Positions 1 through 10,168 of a DNA stretch of 27,726 bases are shown piece after piece. The notes beneath the pieces are model-generated. The model saw nothing but the letters and a program-made list of their open reading frames with translations, had not been told where the DNA came from and made no database searches. A program made the translations under genes and the position numbers. The first letter of the stretch is position 1; each line of letters begins with the position of its first letter. Origin of the DNA: Flavisolibacter sp. (lineage in GTDB: Bacteria > Bacteroidota > Bacteroidia > Chitinophagales > Chitinophagaceae); NCBI GenBank assembly GCA_013695175.1, contig JACDAZ010000180.1, positions 1 to 27,726 on the forward strand. Reading direction: 5' to 3'.

Positions 1-332
1 CTATTAAACAATGGGCTAATATAGCAGGATTAGTTGCCGGCTTATTAAAAGAAGATTATGATTTAATAAGCCGGTCGCTGGAAGATGTTTTAATAGAACC
101 GGTAAGAAGTAAGCTTATTCCTTCGTATGATAAAATAAAAAGAAGGTCAATGGAAATAGGAGCATTAGGTGGCGGCATATCAGGTTCAGGACCTGCAGTG
201 TTTATGCTGAGTAAAGATGAAACAACAGCCAGCAAAGTAGCACAGGAAATGAAAGAAATTTATGAGCAGGTGGGAGTTGAATATGAAACTTATGTAACCA
301 CAATTAATCATAAAGGAGTAGAAATAATATAA
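1..332 (+). CDS. thrB: Homoserine kinase, C-terminal part (cut by window start)
   Basis: Homoserine kinase (GHMP family) phosphorylates L-homoserine with ATP, the step before threonine synthase. The frame is open from the first full codon at position 3, so the visible 109 residues are the C-terminal third and the true start lies outside the window. The diagnostic sequence is the glycine-rich stretch GALGGGISGSGPAVF, typical of the GHMP C-terminal domain in ThrB, preceded by a helix ending near SLEDVLIEPVRSKLIP. The TAA stop shares one base with the ATG of thrC (TAATG), which implies translational coupling in a thr operon. The upstream partner, probably a fused aspartokinase/homoserine dehydrogenase, would be outside the window; that is inference. 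Confidence 0.93.
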   Translation, partial: IKQWANIAGLVAGLLKEDYDLISRSLEDVLIEPVRSKLIPSYDKIKRRSMEIGALGGGISGSGPAVFMLSKDETTASKVAQEMKEIYEQVGVEYETYVTTINHKGVEII

Positions 333-1627
333 TGAAATTTTATAGTCTTGGAAATACTACATCACATGTTGATTTTAAAACAGCAACTTTAAAAGGCCAG
401 GCAGAAGACAAGGGGTTATACTTTCCTGCAACTATACCTGTTTTACCATCTCATTTTTTTCAACAAATTGAATCTTATTCAAAAGAAGAAATAGCTTTTA
501 CAGTTATGAAATCATACCTGGAGAACGTGTTGCCCCCTAAGGTTCTTCAAAATATTTTAGATGAAACCATAAATTTTAAATTTCCCCTGGTTCCTGTAAC
601 GGGCAACATTTTTTCTCTTGAGCTTTTTCATGGTCCCACCATGGCATTTAAAGATGTTGGTGCCCGGTTTATGAGCCGATGCCTGAGATACTTTGCTGAA
701 AATCTTACAAAAAAGATTACTGTATTAGTAGCAACTTCCGGTGATACAGGTGGTGCTGTTGCACATGGGTTTTACGAGGTGGAAGGGGTAGATGTAGTTA
801 TATTATATCCATCCGGAAAAGTTAGTTCTGTTCAGGAACTTCAGTTGACAACATTAGGGAAGAATATTTTTGCATTAGAAGTTGATGGCAATTTTGATGA
901 TTGCCAGCAATTGGTAAAACAAGCTTTTTCAGATAAAGATTTAAATGAAAAATTAATTCTTACCTCAGCTAATTCTATAAATGTTGCCAGGTGGCTGCCG
1001 CAACAGCTTTATTATTTTTTTGCGTACCAACAATGGAATGATAAAACAAATCCTCCGGTATTTTCAGTACCATCAGGAAATTTCGGCAATGTAGCAGCGG
1101 GACTGCTTGCTTACAAATCAGGCTTGCCAGTATCTAAATTTATTGCTGCCTGTAACGAGAATGACGTAGTACCAAGATTTCTTAAAACAGGCAATTATGA
1201 ACCTAAAAAAGCAATTGCTACTTTATCAAATGCTATGGATGTAGGCGATCCCAGTAATTTCATCAGAATTTTGGAGTTATTTGAAAAAGATTATGAACAA
1301 CTAAAGAATATTTTGGTCAGTTATGTCATATCGGATGTTGAAACAAAAGAAGCTATTAAACAAGTTTACAAACAATACAATTATTTAATGGACCCACACG
1401 GAGCAGTAGGTTTTGCAGCTCTTGAAAAATATATTCAACAGCACACTCAACAAAAAGGAATTTTCCTGGAAACTGCCCACCACTTGAAATTTTATGAGCT
1501 CATTGAAAAAATCATTGAGAAAAATATCCATTCTGATCAAATAGAAAAACTGCTTAAAAAAAATAAATCATCGGTGTTGATGAAAGCAGATTATCAAATT
1601 ATAAAAGAATTTCTATTGTCTAAATAA
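332..1627 (+). CDS. thrC: Threonine synthase
   Basis: PLP-dependent threonine synthase converts O-phosphohomoserine to threonine. At 431 residues it has the usual length of the bacterial form. The PLP-binding lysine is K107 in HGPTMAFKDVGARF, and the phosphate-binding loop follows in ATSGDTGGAVAHGF. NSINVARWLPQ and SVPSGNFGN are further family hallmarks. It starts on the ATG that overlaps the thrB stop by one base, so the two genes are almost certainly one operon. The 79 bases to the next gene hold an imperfect AT-rich inverted repeat but no clear U-tract terminator. Confidence 0.97.
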   Translation: MKFYSLGNTTSHVDFKTATLKGQAEDKGLYFPATIPVLPSHFFQQIESYSKEEIAFTVMKSYLENVLPPKVLQNILDETINFKFPLVPVTGNIFSLELFHGPTMAFKDVGARFMSRCLRYFAENLTKKITVLVATSGDTGGAVAHGFYEVEGVDVVILYPSGKVSSVQELQLTTLGKNIFALEVDGNFDDCQQLVKQAFSDKDLNEKLILTSANSINVARWLPQQLYYFFAYQQWNDKTNPPVFSVPSGNFGNVAAGLLAYKSGLPVSKFIAACNENDVVPRFLKTGNYEPKKAIATLSNAMDVGDPSNFIRILELFEKDYEQLKNILVSYVISDVETKEAIKQVYKQYNYLMDPHGAVGFAALEKYIQQHTQQKGIFLETAHHLKFYELIEKIIEKNIHSDQIEKLLKKNKSSVLMKADYQIIKEFLLSK

Positions 1628-1706
1628 TTGGCAGAAAAGCATTCATCGAAAAAATGGAATCAGCTTTTAGAAAATCAAAATTTGTAATTTCATCAAAACT
1701 TCTGCT

Positions 1707-2072
1707 ATGGAACAACAATATTTAGGTTCAACGGGAACGCCAGCGAAACCTGTGACAGAAAGTGAAAGACTATTAGGTGTACTGTCACATGTATTAACCT
1801 TCGTAGTTTGGATCTTTGCTCCCCTGGTAATTTATTTTTTAAAAAAGGATGAATCGGAATTTGTAAGAATACATGCTAAAGAGTCCATTAATTTTCAGCT
1901 TACATTGATGCTGTATTATCTGGTTGCTTTTATAACGCTGATTTTACTGGTAGGTATCTTTCTTTTTATAGTAATAGGCATTTTTCATGTTGTACTGATT
2001 ATTGTGGCTACAATAAGAGCTGCTGATGAAAAATTATATCGTTATCCTTATACTATCAGGTTTATTCAATAA
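1707..2072 (+). CDS. DUF4870-like small membrane protein
   Basis: A 121-residue integral membrane protein of unknown function. The pattern matches the DUF4870 (Tic20-like) family as I remember it: a short polar N-terminus, ERLLGVLSHVLTFVVWIFAP as the first membrane helix, a charged loop with FVRIHAKESINFQ, then two closely spaced hydrophobic helices, ending in a polar tail (ADEKLYRYPYTIRFIQ). The loop with HAKESINFQ is the family signature. It lies 79 bases after thrC on the same strand and may be co-transcribed with it, but nothing ties it to threonine synthesis. It converges on gyrB, whose stop is 19 bases away. Confidence 0.8.
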   Translation: MEQQYLGSTGTPAKPVTESERLLGVLSHVLTFVVWIFAPLVIYFLKKDESEFVRIHAKESINFQLTLMLYYLVAFITLILLVGIFLFIVIGIFHVVLIIVATIRAADEKLYRYPYTIRFIQ

Positions 2073-2091
2073 GGAGTAAAATCATTATTGA

Positions 2092-4163
<2,072 letters not shown>

Positions 4164-4331
4164 CGAATGAGACGTTAAAAAGGGAGTGATTTTTGCAGGT
4201 ATACTTAAAGGAAATATATCAATTAATAAAGGCTTTTGATTTTCTAATTTAAGCCTGCTGATATTTTTCAATAGTTCTTGAAGTTGTTGGTTTAACAGTG
4301 TATAAATAGTACAAAAAATAAAACTTATTAT

Positions 4332-4715
4332 ATGAATGATCATACTATTTCCCGCATTGCCATCATAATATTATCCATCGTAATGATTGTTTTTGGGATA
4401 TTTCATTTTTTACAACCTAAAAGCTTATTAAATTATGTTCCTCCATTTTTGCCGGGTGGTATAATTTGGGTTTACATTGTTGGCGCAGCTTTTATACTTG
4501 CTGCTATTGCATTTATCTTAAATAAGATGGCTCAACTGGCAGCTTATGCGCTGGCTATTTTATTATTAATATTTGTTATTACTGTACACTTGCCCACATA
4601 CTCAGATGCCGGAAGCATGGAAATGAAAAATCTTGCATTAACTAATTTATTAAAGGATGCAGCATTGGCCGCATTTGCCATGCATATAGGAAGCAATGCA
4701 AAAACGGTTGGATAA
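4332..4715 (+). CDS. DoxX-like four-helix membrane protein
   Basis: A 127-residue integral membrane protein with about four hydrophobic helices: residues 8-27 (ISRIAIIILSIVMIVFGIFHF), about 42-62, 66-88 and about 104-121. The overall shape and the early FGIFHFLQP segment followed by a VPPFLPGG loop resemble DoxX/DoxD-like proteins, a family with no single established function. It starts on an ATG divergent from gyrB and ends 5 bases from the lpxD stop, on which it converges. No promoter matching TAnnTTTG was found just upstream. Confidence 0.75.
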   Translation: MNDHTISRIAIIILSIVMIVFGIFHFLQPKSLLNYVPPFLPGGIIWVYIVGAAFILAAIAFILNKMAQLAAYALAILLLIFVITVHLPTYSDAGSMEMKNLALTNLLKDAALAAFAMHIGSNAKTVG

Positions 4716-4720
4716 AAAGA

Positions 4721-5788
4721 TTATTCTCCGTTCACTCCAAAATTCACCCTTTCAGCCATGAGTTGTTTTATAATTTTCTCCAGCTCATAAATCCTTTTTT
4801 CCAACTCGGGTAAATTACGGAAAACTGCCTGGCTGCGTAAAGCATTTGTATAATCGGAGGCCGGAGATCCTGTTACAGCAGAATAAGGTTCTTTAAGTGA
4901 TTTGCTTACACCGCTTTGAGCATTAATTTTTGAACCATCAGCAATTTGGATATGACCAACTAATCCGGCTTGTCCACCAATCATCACGTTTTTTCCAATT
5001 TTTGTGGATCCTGACACTCCTGCCTGGGCAGCAATGACAGTGCTGTTACCAACTTCTACATTATGTGCTATCTGAATGAGGTTATCCAATTTGGCACCGG
5101 CACGAATGCAGGTAGAACCAATAGTTGCCCGATCAATTGTTGTATTTGCACCTATTTCAACATGATCTTCAATGAGCACATTTCCTATTTGAGGAACTTT
5201 TTTAAAAGATCCATCAGCCTGAGGTGCAAATCCAAAACCATCCGATCCTATAACAGTTCCGGCATGAATAGTTACATGGTTATGTAAAACAGAATCATGA
5301 TAAATTTTTACATCGGGATGAATGATGCAATTCTCTCCTATTATTACATTATCTCCTATATAAGTTCCGGGGAATATTTTAGAAAAGTTTCCAATTTTTA
5401 CATTTTCACCTATATATGAAAAAGCACCAATAAAAACATCTTCACCAAGCTGGGCAGATTCTGAGATATAACTGTATTGTTGTATGCCTTTCATCTGTTG
5501 GGTAACCATCTCCTGGTGTTTCTGCAGCAGTTGTGCAAATGCAGAATAAGCATCTTTAACCCTGATTAAAGTAGGCTCAACTTTTCTTTCTAAAGCATAA
5601 CCTTCATTAATAATAGCAATAGTGGCCTTGGTGGTATATAGATAATCTTCATATTTTGGATTAGCCAGAAAAGTAAGTTGTCCCTCCTGGGCAGCTTCTA
5701 TTTTCCCAAAAGAGGTAACCGTTGCATTGGCATTTCCTTCAATTCTACCTCCAATGATCAATGAAATTTGTTGAGCTGTAAACTGCAT
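4721..5788 (-). CDS. lpxD: UDP-3-O-acylglucosamine N-acyltransferase
   Basis: LpxD transfers a 3-hydroxyacyl chain from acyl carrier protein to the 2-amino group of UDP-3-O-acylglucosamine, the third step of lipid A synthesis. The 355 residues show the N-terminal uridine-binding domain (about 1-105), a left-handed beta-helix of hexapeptide repeats (about 106-300), and a C-terminal helical segment with heptad character (LEKRIYELEKIIKQL, about 329-343). The catalytic histidine is H242 in LIQIAHNV, and GSDGFGF at 181-187 is a second family mark. It follows the HD-domain gene by 92 bases on the same strand. In many Bacteroidota lpxD is followed by an lpxC-fabZ fusion and lpxA; here it is followed by a convergent DoxX-like gene. 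Confidence 0.95.
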   Translation of the reverse strand: MQFTAQQISLIIGGRIEGNANATVTSFGKIEAAQEGQLTFLANPKYEDYLYTTKATIAIINEGYALERKVEPTLIRVKDAYSAFAQLLQKHQEMVTQQMKGIQQYSYISESAQLGEDVFIGAFSYIGENVKIGNFSKIFPGTYIGDNVIIGENCIIHPDVKIYHDSVLHNHVTIHAGTVIGSDGFGFAPQADGSFKKVPQIGNVLIEDHVEIGANTTIDRATIGSTCIRAGAKLDNLIQIAHNVEVGNSTVIAAQAGVSGSTKIGKNVMIGGQAGLVGHIQIADGSKINAQSGVSKSLKEPYSAVTGSPASDYTNALRSQAVFRNLPELEKRIYELEKIIKQLMAERVNFGVNGE

Positions 5789-5880
5789 ATTAGATAATCA
5801 AATTAGTCAAAAAAGCCAATATAGTCATCGAAGTAAATTCTAATCTGCAATAGTTCAAACTCTTTTGACTTCTAAAGACT

Positions 5881-7092
5881 TCATTGAAGATAGCAAAGGT
5901 AATATTTTTTAACAGGGGCAGCCAGTTGCTGATGAATAAGGGCGTTATCAACTTTAGAAATATCAGACACAGTTCCGTCTTTAAATAAGATTTTTATGTG
6001 CTCATCTAATGGATTATAAGTTGTATTTATTGCCTCTCCTTTAAATACAAAATATTGTGCTTCATCCATGGTAATTCTCAGTTTTCCGGCTACATCCTTT
6101 TGTAATTTTATGATTTCTTCCTCATCAAAACGTTCTGATTGCAATCTTATTTTCAAGAGATCTCTATTTATTAAACCTTTGCAAAGTGTTGATAAAACAC
6201 CGTCTGGGTGACTGCACCAGATTTTTAATGTACATAAAATATCTGTATCATCTAACTGGGTAAATTTTTCTAAATATTTTTCAAAATGTTCATTCGTGTC
6301 TTGTTTTAAAAAAAAGTCAAGAACCGGGGAAGCAGCATGAAGGTTTATTTTATTTTGTATTAGCGCTTGAGCCCGGTCAATAATTTTTACAAGCATTTTT
6401 TCTGCTACAACAACTGTTTTATGATGGTAAACCTGCCAGTACATCAGTCGTCTCGCAACTAAAAATTTTTCAACAGAGTAAATGGCTTTTTCTTCTATCA
6501 TCAACTCACCATCATGAACAACAAGCATTTTTAATATTCTGTCATAACCAATCACTCCTTCAGAAACTCCTGTAAAAAAACTGTCTCGTGTCAGGTAATC
6601 CATTCTGTCCACATCCAACTGACCCGATACCAGTTGATGCAAAAATTTTTTGGGATAAGCATCGGTAAAGATTTTTATTGCTGTTTCAAGCTGACCATTC
6701 ATATTACCATTCAGCAAGCCCAGGATCATTAATGAAATCTGCTCATGATCAACATTGCGGATCAATTTCTTTTCCAATGCATGCGAAAACGGTCCATGCC
6801 CGATATCATGTAGCAGAATGGCTATTTTGGCTCCGGTTTCTTCCTCTTTCGTTATCTCTATACCTTTATTTCTTAATTCTGTTATAGCCAATCCCATCAG
6901 GTGGTATGCTCCTAAAGAATGGTGTAATCTTGAATGAACAGCACCCGGATATACAAGAGAAGCAAATGCCATCTGGTAAATCCTTCGCAGTCTCTGGTAA
7001 AATGGATGTGCAATAATTTTGAAGATCAGGGGGTCGTCTACTGTTATAAAACCATAAACCGGGTCATTAATGATCTTGCGGACATAGGACAT
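5881..7092 (-). CDS. HD-domain phosphohydrolase (dGTPase/SAMHD1-like)
   Basis: A 403-residue metal-dependent phosphohydrolase of the HD superfamily, related in its N-terminal half to the dGTPase/SAMHD1 group. The metal-site residues are visible: the histidine in SRLHHSLGAYH (about 58), the HD pair H95-D96 in ILLHDIGHGPFSHA, and the last aspartate in GQLDVDRMDYLTRD (157-170). The N-terminus (NDPVYGFITVDDPL) is typical of the conserved Bacteroidota protein encoded just before lpxD. The substrate is not known to me; a nucleotide is inferred from the family only. It is divergent from porX across 140 bases. Confidence 0.88.
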   Translation of the reverse strand: MSYVRKIINDPVYGFITVDDPLIFKIIAHPFYQRLRRIYQMAFASLVYPGAVHSRLHHSLGAYHLMGLAITELRNKGIEITKEEETGAKIAILLHDIGHGPFSHALEKKLIRNVDHEQISLMILGLLNGNMNGQLETAIKIFTDAYPKKFLHQLVSGQLDVDRMDYLTRDSFFTGVSEGVIGYDRILKMLVVHDGELMIEEKAIYSVEKFLVARRLMYWQVYHHKTVVVAEKMLVKIIDRAQALIQNKINLHAASPVLDFFLKQDTNEHFEKYLEKFTQLDDTDILCTLKIWCSHPDGVLSTLCKGLINRDLLKIRLQSERFDEEEIIKLQKDVAGKLRITMDEAQYFVFKGEAINTTYNPLDEHIKILFKDGTVSDISKVDNALIHQQLAAPVKKYYLCYLQ

Positions 7093-7118
7093 GTATTATT
7101 CAGTTAATTTCTAATGTT

Positions 7119-7126
7119 CAAAATTA
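7119..7126 (-). promoter_or_regulatory. Possible -7 element for the HD gene
   Basis: The plus strand reads CAAAATTA, which is TAATTTTG on the minus strand and matches TAnnTTTG. A start near 7112 would leave a leader of about 20 bases. No TTG was found at the right distance, so this is weak. Confidence 0.3.
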
Positions 7127-7145
7127 AGGGCAAGACGGGAATGTT

Positions 7146-7153
7146 TACATTTG
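7146..7153 (+). promoter_or_regulatory. Possible -7 element for porX
   Basis: TACATTTG matches TAnnTTTG exactly and is identical to the motif found upstream of gyrB and of the arginine operon. It would give a leader of about 75 bases. No clear TTG is seen about 20 bases upstream. Confidence 0.4.
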
Positions 7154-7232
7154 AGTTTATTGACAATGGCAGAGTAAGGTAATTCTACTCTATTATAATG
7201 GAAATAACTTACGACATATTAAAATTGAAACT

Positions 7233-8789
7233 ATGAGCATGGCTAAAATTCTTTGGGTAGATGATGAAATAGAAAGCCTTCAATCTCAAAAAATATTTCT
7301 GGAGAACAAAGGATATGATGTGCAAACACTTACAAATGGGTTTGACGCTATAGATTATATAAAAGAAAATATTGTAGATGTTGTGCTAATAGATGAATCT
7401 ATGCCGGGAATTACCGGGTTGGAAACATTGGCAAAAATCAAAGAAATTAATGCGCAGATCCCTGTTGTTTTAATAACTAAAAATGAAACGGAAAATTTGA
7501 TGAATGAGGCTATAGGCAGCCAAATATCTGATTATCTGATAAAGCCCGTAAATCCAAACCAGGTTTGGCTTTCACTCAAAAAAATAATAGATAACAGGAG
7601 GTTGGTGGCTGAAAAAACAACAACTGCCTATCAGCAACAATTTCGAAATCTTTTCATGGCTTTAAACAGTAACCCCGATCATAATGAATGGATGGGAATA
7701 TATAAAGAACTGGTACATTGGGAGCTAAGTTTACAAAGGAGTGATAGCCCTGAAATGCTGGAAGTTTTTCAAACCCAGAAAAATGAAGCCAATACTGAAT
7801 TTTTTAAATTTATTAGTCGCAATTATTCTTCATGGATAAATGAGAAAGGAATAAAAAAACCTGTAATGTCTCATACATTAATGCGGGAAAAGGTTTTTCC
7901 ACATGTTGAAAAAGGAACTACTACTTTTTTCATTCTTATTGACAACCTGAGATTTGATCAATGGAGAACTATTATGCCCATCTTTTTGGAAAGTTTTCGT
8001 TTGGTTGAAGAAGATTCTTTTTATAGCATTTTGCCCACAGCTACTCATTATGCCCGCAATGCAATTTTTACCGGGATGCTGCCAATTGATATTGAAAAGA
8101 AATTTCCAGAGCAATGGAGAAATGATGATGAAGAGGGTGGTAAAAACACTTTTGAAAATGAATTTTTGAAGGCACATTTAAAAGCAACAGGCAATGATGA
8201 TCTGAGGGTTTCTTATACCAAAGTTGTAAACAACCAGGCGGGTCTTGATTTGGTAAATAATGTTCATAATTTATTAAATAATGATTTGAATGTTATTGTT
8301 TACAATTTTGTAGATATGCTGTCTCATGCTCGTACCGAAATGGAAGTTTTAAAAGAACTTGCAGGCGATGAGATTAGTTACCGTAGCATTACAGCATCCT
8401 GGTTTGAACATTCTCCTTTGCACCAGGCTTTAAAAAGAATTGCAGAAAAAAATATTAAAATCATATTAGCAACTGATCACGGAAGTGTAAGGGTTAAAAA
8501 CCCGGTAAAAGTTATTGGCGATAAGCAAACGACTGCCAATTTGAGGTATAAGCATGGTCGCAACTTAAATTACGAACCGAAAGATGTATTAGCATTCCGA
8601 GATCCAAAAGAAGGAGGGTTGCCTTCACCAACTGTTAATTCCTCTTACATATTTGCGAGGGAAGATACTTTTTTATGTTATCCAAATAATTACAACCATT
8701 ATGTAAATTATTACAAGAATACTTTTCAGCATGGAGGCATTAGCCTTGAGGAAATGATAGTGCCGGTGGTGCACATGGTAAGTAAGTAA
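7233..8789 (+). CDS. porX: PorX-type response regulator with PglZ effector domain
   Basis: PorX is the two-component regulator linked to type IX secretion and gliding in Bacteroidota. Its PglZ domain has been reported as a phosphodiesterase on oligonucleotides. The 518 residues comprise a receiver domain (1-120; acidic pocket D10/D11, phospho-acceptor D54 in VVLIDESMPG, K104 in LIKPVNP), a helical linker, and a PglZ/alkaline-phosphatase-like domain from about 225. That domain has D237 in LIDNLRFDQW, nucleophile T271 in LPTATHYARN, and further metal ligands in VDMLSHAR and ATDHGSVR. An alternative start is the third codon (7239, MAKILWVDDE), equally consistent with the family. The T9SS-type exoprotein encoded downstream is a plausible client of the system it regulates. 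Confidence 0.93.
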   Translation: MSMAKILWVDDEIESLQSQKIFLENKGYDVQTLTNGFDAIDYIKENIVDVVLIDESMPGITGLETLAKIKEINAQIPVVLITKNETENLMNEAIGSQISDYLIKPVNPNQVWLSLKKIIDNRRLVAEKTTTAYQQQFRNLFMALNSNPDHNEWMGIYKELVHWELSLQRSDSPEMLEVFQTQKNEANTEFFKFISRNYSSWINEKGIKKPVMSHTLMREKVFPHVEKGTTTFFILIDNLRFDQWRTIMPIFLESFRLVEEDSFYSILPTATHYARNAIFTGMLPIDIEKKFPEQWRNDDEEGGKNTFENEFLKAHLKATGNDDLRVSYTKVVNNQAGLDLVNNVHNLLNNDLNVIVYNFVDMLSHARTEMEVLKELAGDEISYRSITASWFEHSPLHQALKRIAEKNIKIILATDHGSVRVKNPVKVIGDKQTTANLRYKHGRNLNYEPKDVLAFRDPKEGGLPSPTVNSSYIFAREDTFLCYPNNYNHYVNYYKNTFQHGGISLEEMIVPVVHMVSK

Positions 8790-8840
8790 TTGTATAAACA
8801 TTAGCCACTAATTTTATAAATAATTACATTTATTTTTTAG

Positions 8841-9128
8841 ATGAAATACACACAAACAACATTAGATAAAATAGAAAAGATCATCGAAGAAAGTGGTTAT
8901 GTAGTGCGGTATGAAAGAGGCAGCTTTCAAAGTGGGTTTTGCATATTGGAAGATAGAAAAGTAGTAGTACTTAATAAATTCTTACAGTTAGAAGGAAGAA
9001 TCAATACTTTAATAGATCTTATCCCACAACTAAAAATAGATTCTGAGACTCTAACTCCGGAAAGTAATAAATTGTTTATAGATATCCGGCGACAATATCA
9101 TGCTGCTAATGAACAAGGTGATAACTAA
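8841..9128 (+). CDS. Small protein of unknown function after porX
   Basis: A 95-residue soluble protein with no signal peptide or membrane segment. It begins MKYTQTTLDKIEKIIEESG (predicted helix), then YVVRYERGSFQSGFCILEDRKVVVLNKFLQ, which looks like a beta hairpin or sheet, then a helical segment and a polar tail. The residue pattern and clean context (51 bases after porX, 15 bases before the metallo-beta-lactamase gene) support a real gene. I recall similar short proteins widely in Bacteroidota but know of no assigned function. It probably shares a transcript with its neighbours. Confidence 0.8.
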   Translation: MKYTQTTLDKIEKIIEESGYVVRYERGSFQSGFCILEDRKVVVLNKFLQLEGRINTLIDLIPQLKIDSETLTPESNKLFIDIRRQYHAANEQGDN

Positions 9129-9143
9129 TACTTTCAATTTATC

Positions 9144-9923
9144 GTGAAGTGCCCCCCGTTAAAAATAACTTTTTTAGGATCAGGTACCAGTAGTGGGGTT
9201 CCCATGATAGCTTGTGAATGCGAAGTATGCCGGTCAACTGATAAAAAAGATAAAAGGTTAAGAGCCAGTATTCTAATTGAATCTGCCAATACTACTTTAG
9301 TTATAGATACTACCCCCGATTTTCGGTACCAGATGCTGAGGCAGAAGGTGAAGCATTTAGACGCTGTTCTTTTTACTCATCCACATAAAGATCATATTGC
9401 CGGGCTGGATGATGTAAGAGCATTTAATTATTTCCAGGAGCAGCCTATGCAGGTATATGCCAATCAAATGACTATTGATGCTATAATGAGAGAGTTTGCA
9501 TATGCCTTTGCTGATAAAAAATATCCCGGCATACCCAGCATTGAACTTAATTCTATTACGCTTGATCCTTTTTGGATAGGCGATATACCTGTATCCCCAA
9601 TAATGGTATGGCATTTAAAGATGCCTGTTTATGGATTCAGGTTTGGAAATTTTACTTATATAACTGATGCTAATAAAATAGATGACCAGGAAAGGGAAAA
9701 AATAAAGGGTACTGAAATATTAGTATTAAATGCTTTAAGGAAAGAAAAACACATTTCACATTTTACTTTACATGAAGCAGTTGAAATAGCTGAAAATATG
9801 AAAGTATCTAAAGCATATTTTACACACATCTCACATCAATTAGGAAAACACCGGGACGTGGAAGATGAATTACCCGAACATATTCATTTAAGTTATGATG
9901 GGTTGATAATAGATTCAAACTGA
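9144..9923 (+). CDS. PhnP-like metallo-beta-lactamase-fold hydrolase
   Basis: A 259-residue metal-dependent hydrolase. The GTG start gives an N-terminus (MKCPPLKITFLGSGTSSGVP) that runs directly into the family's first strand and loop. CECEVC at about 24-29 resembles the structural zinc site of PhnP (phosphoribosyl cyclic phosphate phosphodiesterase). The metal-binding motif HPHKDH is in FTHPHKDHIAGLDDVR, followed by ITDANKI and by THISHQLG. Members in Bacteroidota usually have no tested substrate; PhnP-like phosphodiesterase activity is a family-based guess, and no phosphonate genes are nearby. It is the last gene of the porX cluster and is followed by a weak terminator. Confidence 0.87.
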   Translation: MKCPPLKITFLGSGTSSGVPMIACECEVCRSTDKKDKRLRASILIESANTTLVIDTTPDFRYQMLRQKVKHLDAVLFTHPHKDHIAGLDDVRAFNYFQEQPMQVYANQMTIDAIMREFAYAFADKKYPGIPSIELNSITLDPFWIGDIPVSPIMVWHLKMPVYGFRFGNFTYITDANKIDDQEREKIKGTEILVLNALRKEKHISHFTLHEAVEIAENMKVSKAYFTHISHQLGKHRDVEDELPEHIHLSYDGLIIDSN

Positions 9924-9934
9924 GAAAGACAATT

Positions 9935-9963
9935 TTACCATTTATACTGAGGTAATTTTTTTT
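9935..9963 (+). terminator. Possible terminator after the metallo-hydrolase gene
   Basis: TTACC / GGTAA stem (5 bp, 11-base loop) followed by a run of eight T, starting 12 bases after the stop codon. The stem is short, so the call is tentative. The rest of the 245-base gap up to 10168 is AT-rich and shows no exact TAnnTTTG element on the plus strand. Confidence 0.4.
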
Positions 9964-10168
9964 AAATAGCAATAGCGTAAAAAATTCTTAGAAATCAACA
10001 TATGCGGCTGTAATTCAATGGATAGAAGAGTAAACATAAAATATATATATTTATTATTCGTTTTTTTAAACGTTATAAATAATGTTTTCATCTAAGTTTC
10101 GTTTCCCTTACCATAAATATTTGGTAATTTGTTTACCTTTCTAAATGCTGAGATTTATATAATTCGTC

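Noticed and set aside
1628..1706. Terminator after thrC
   Set aside because: AAAAGC/GCTTTT with ATTC/GAAT forms a bulged stem, but no T-run follows and the pairing is weak.
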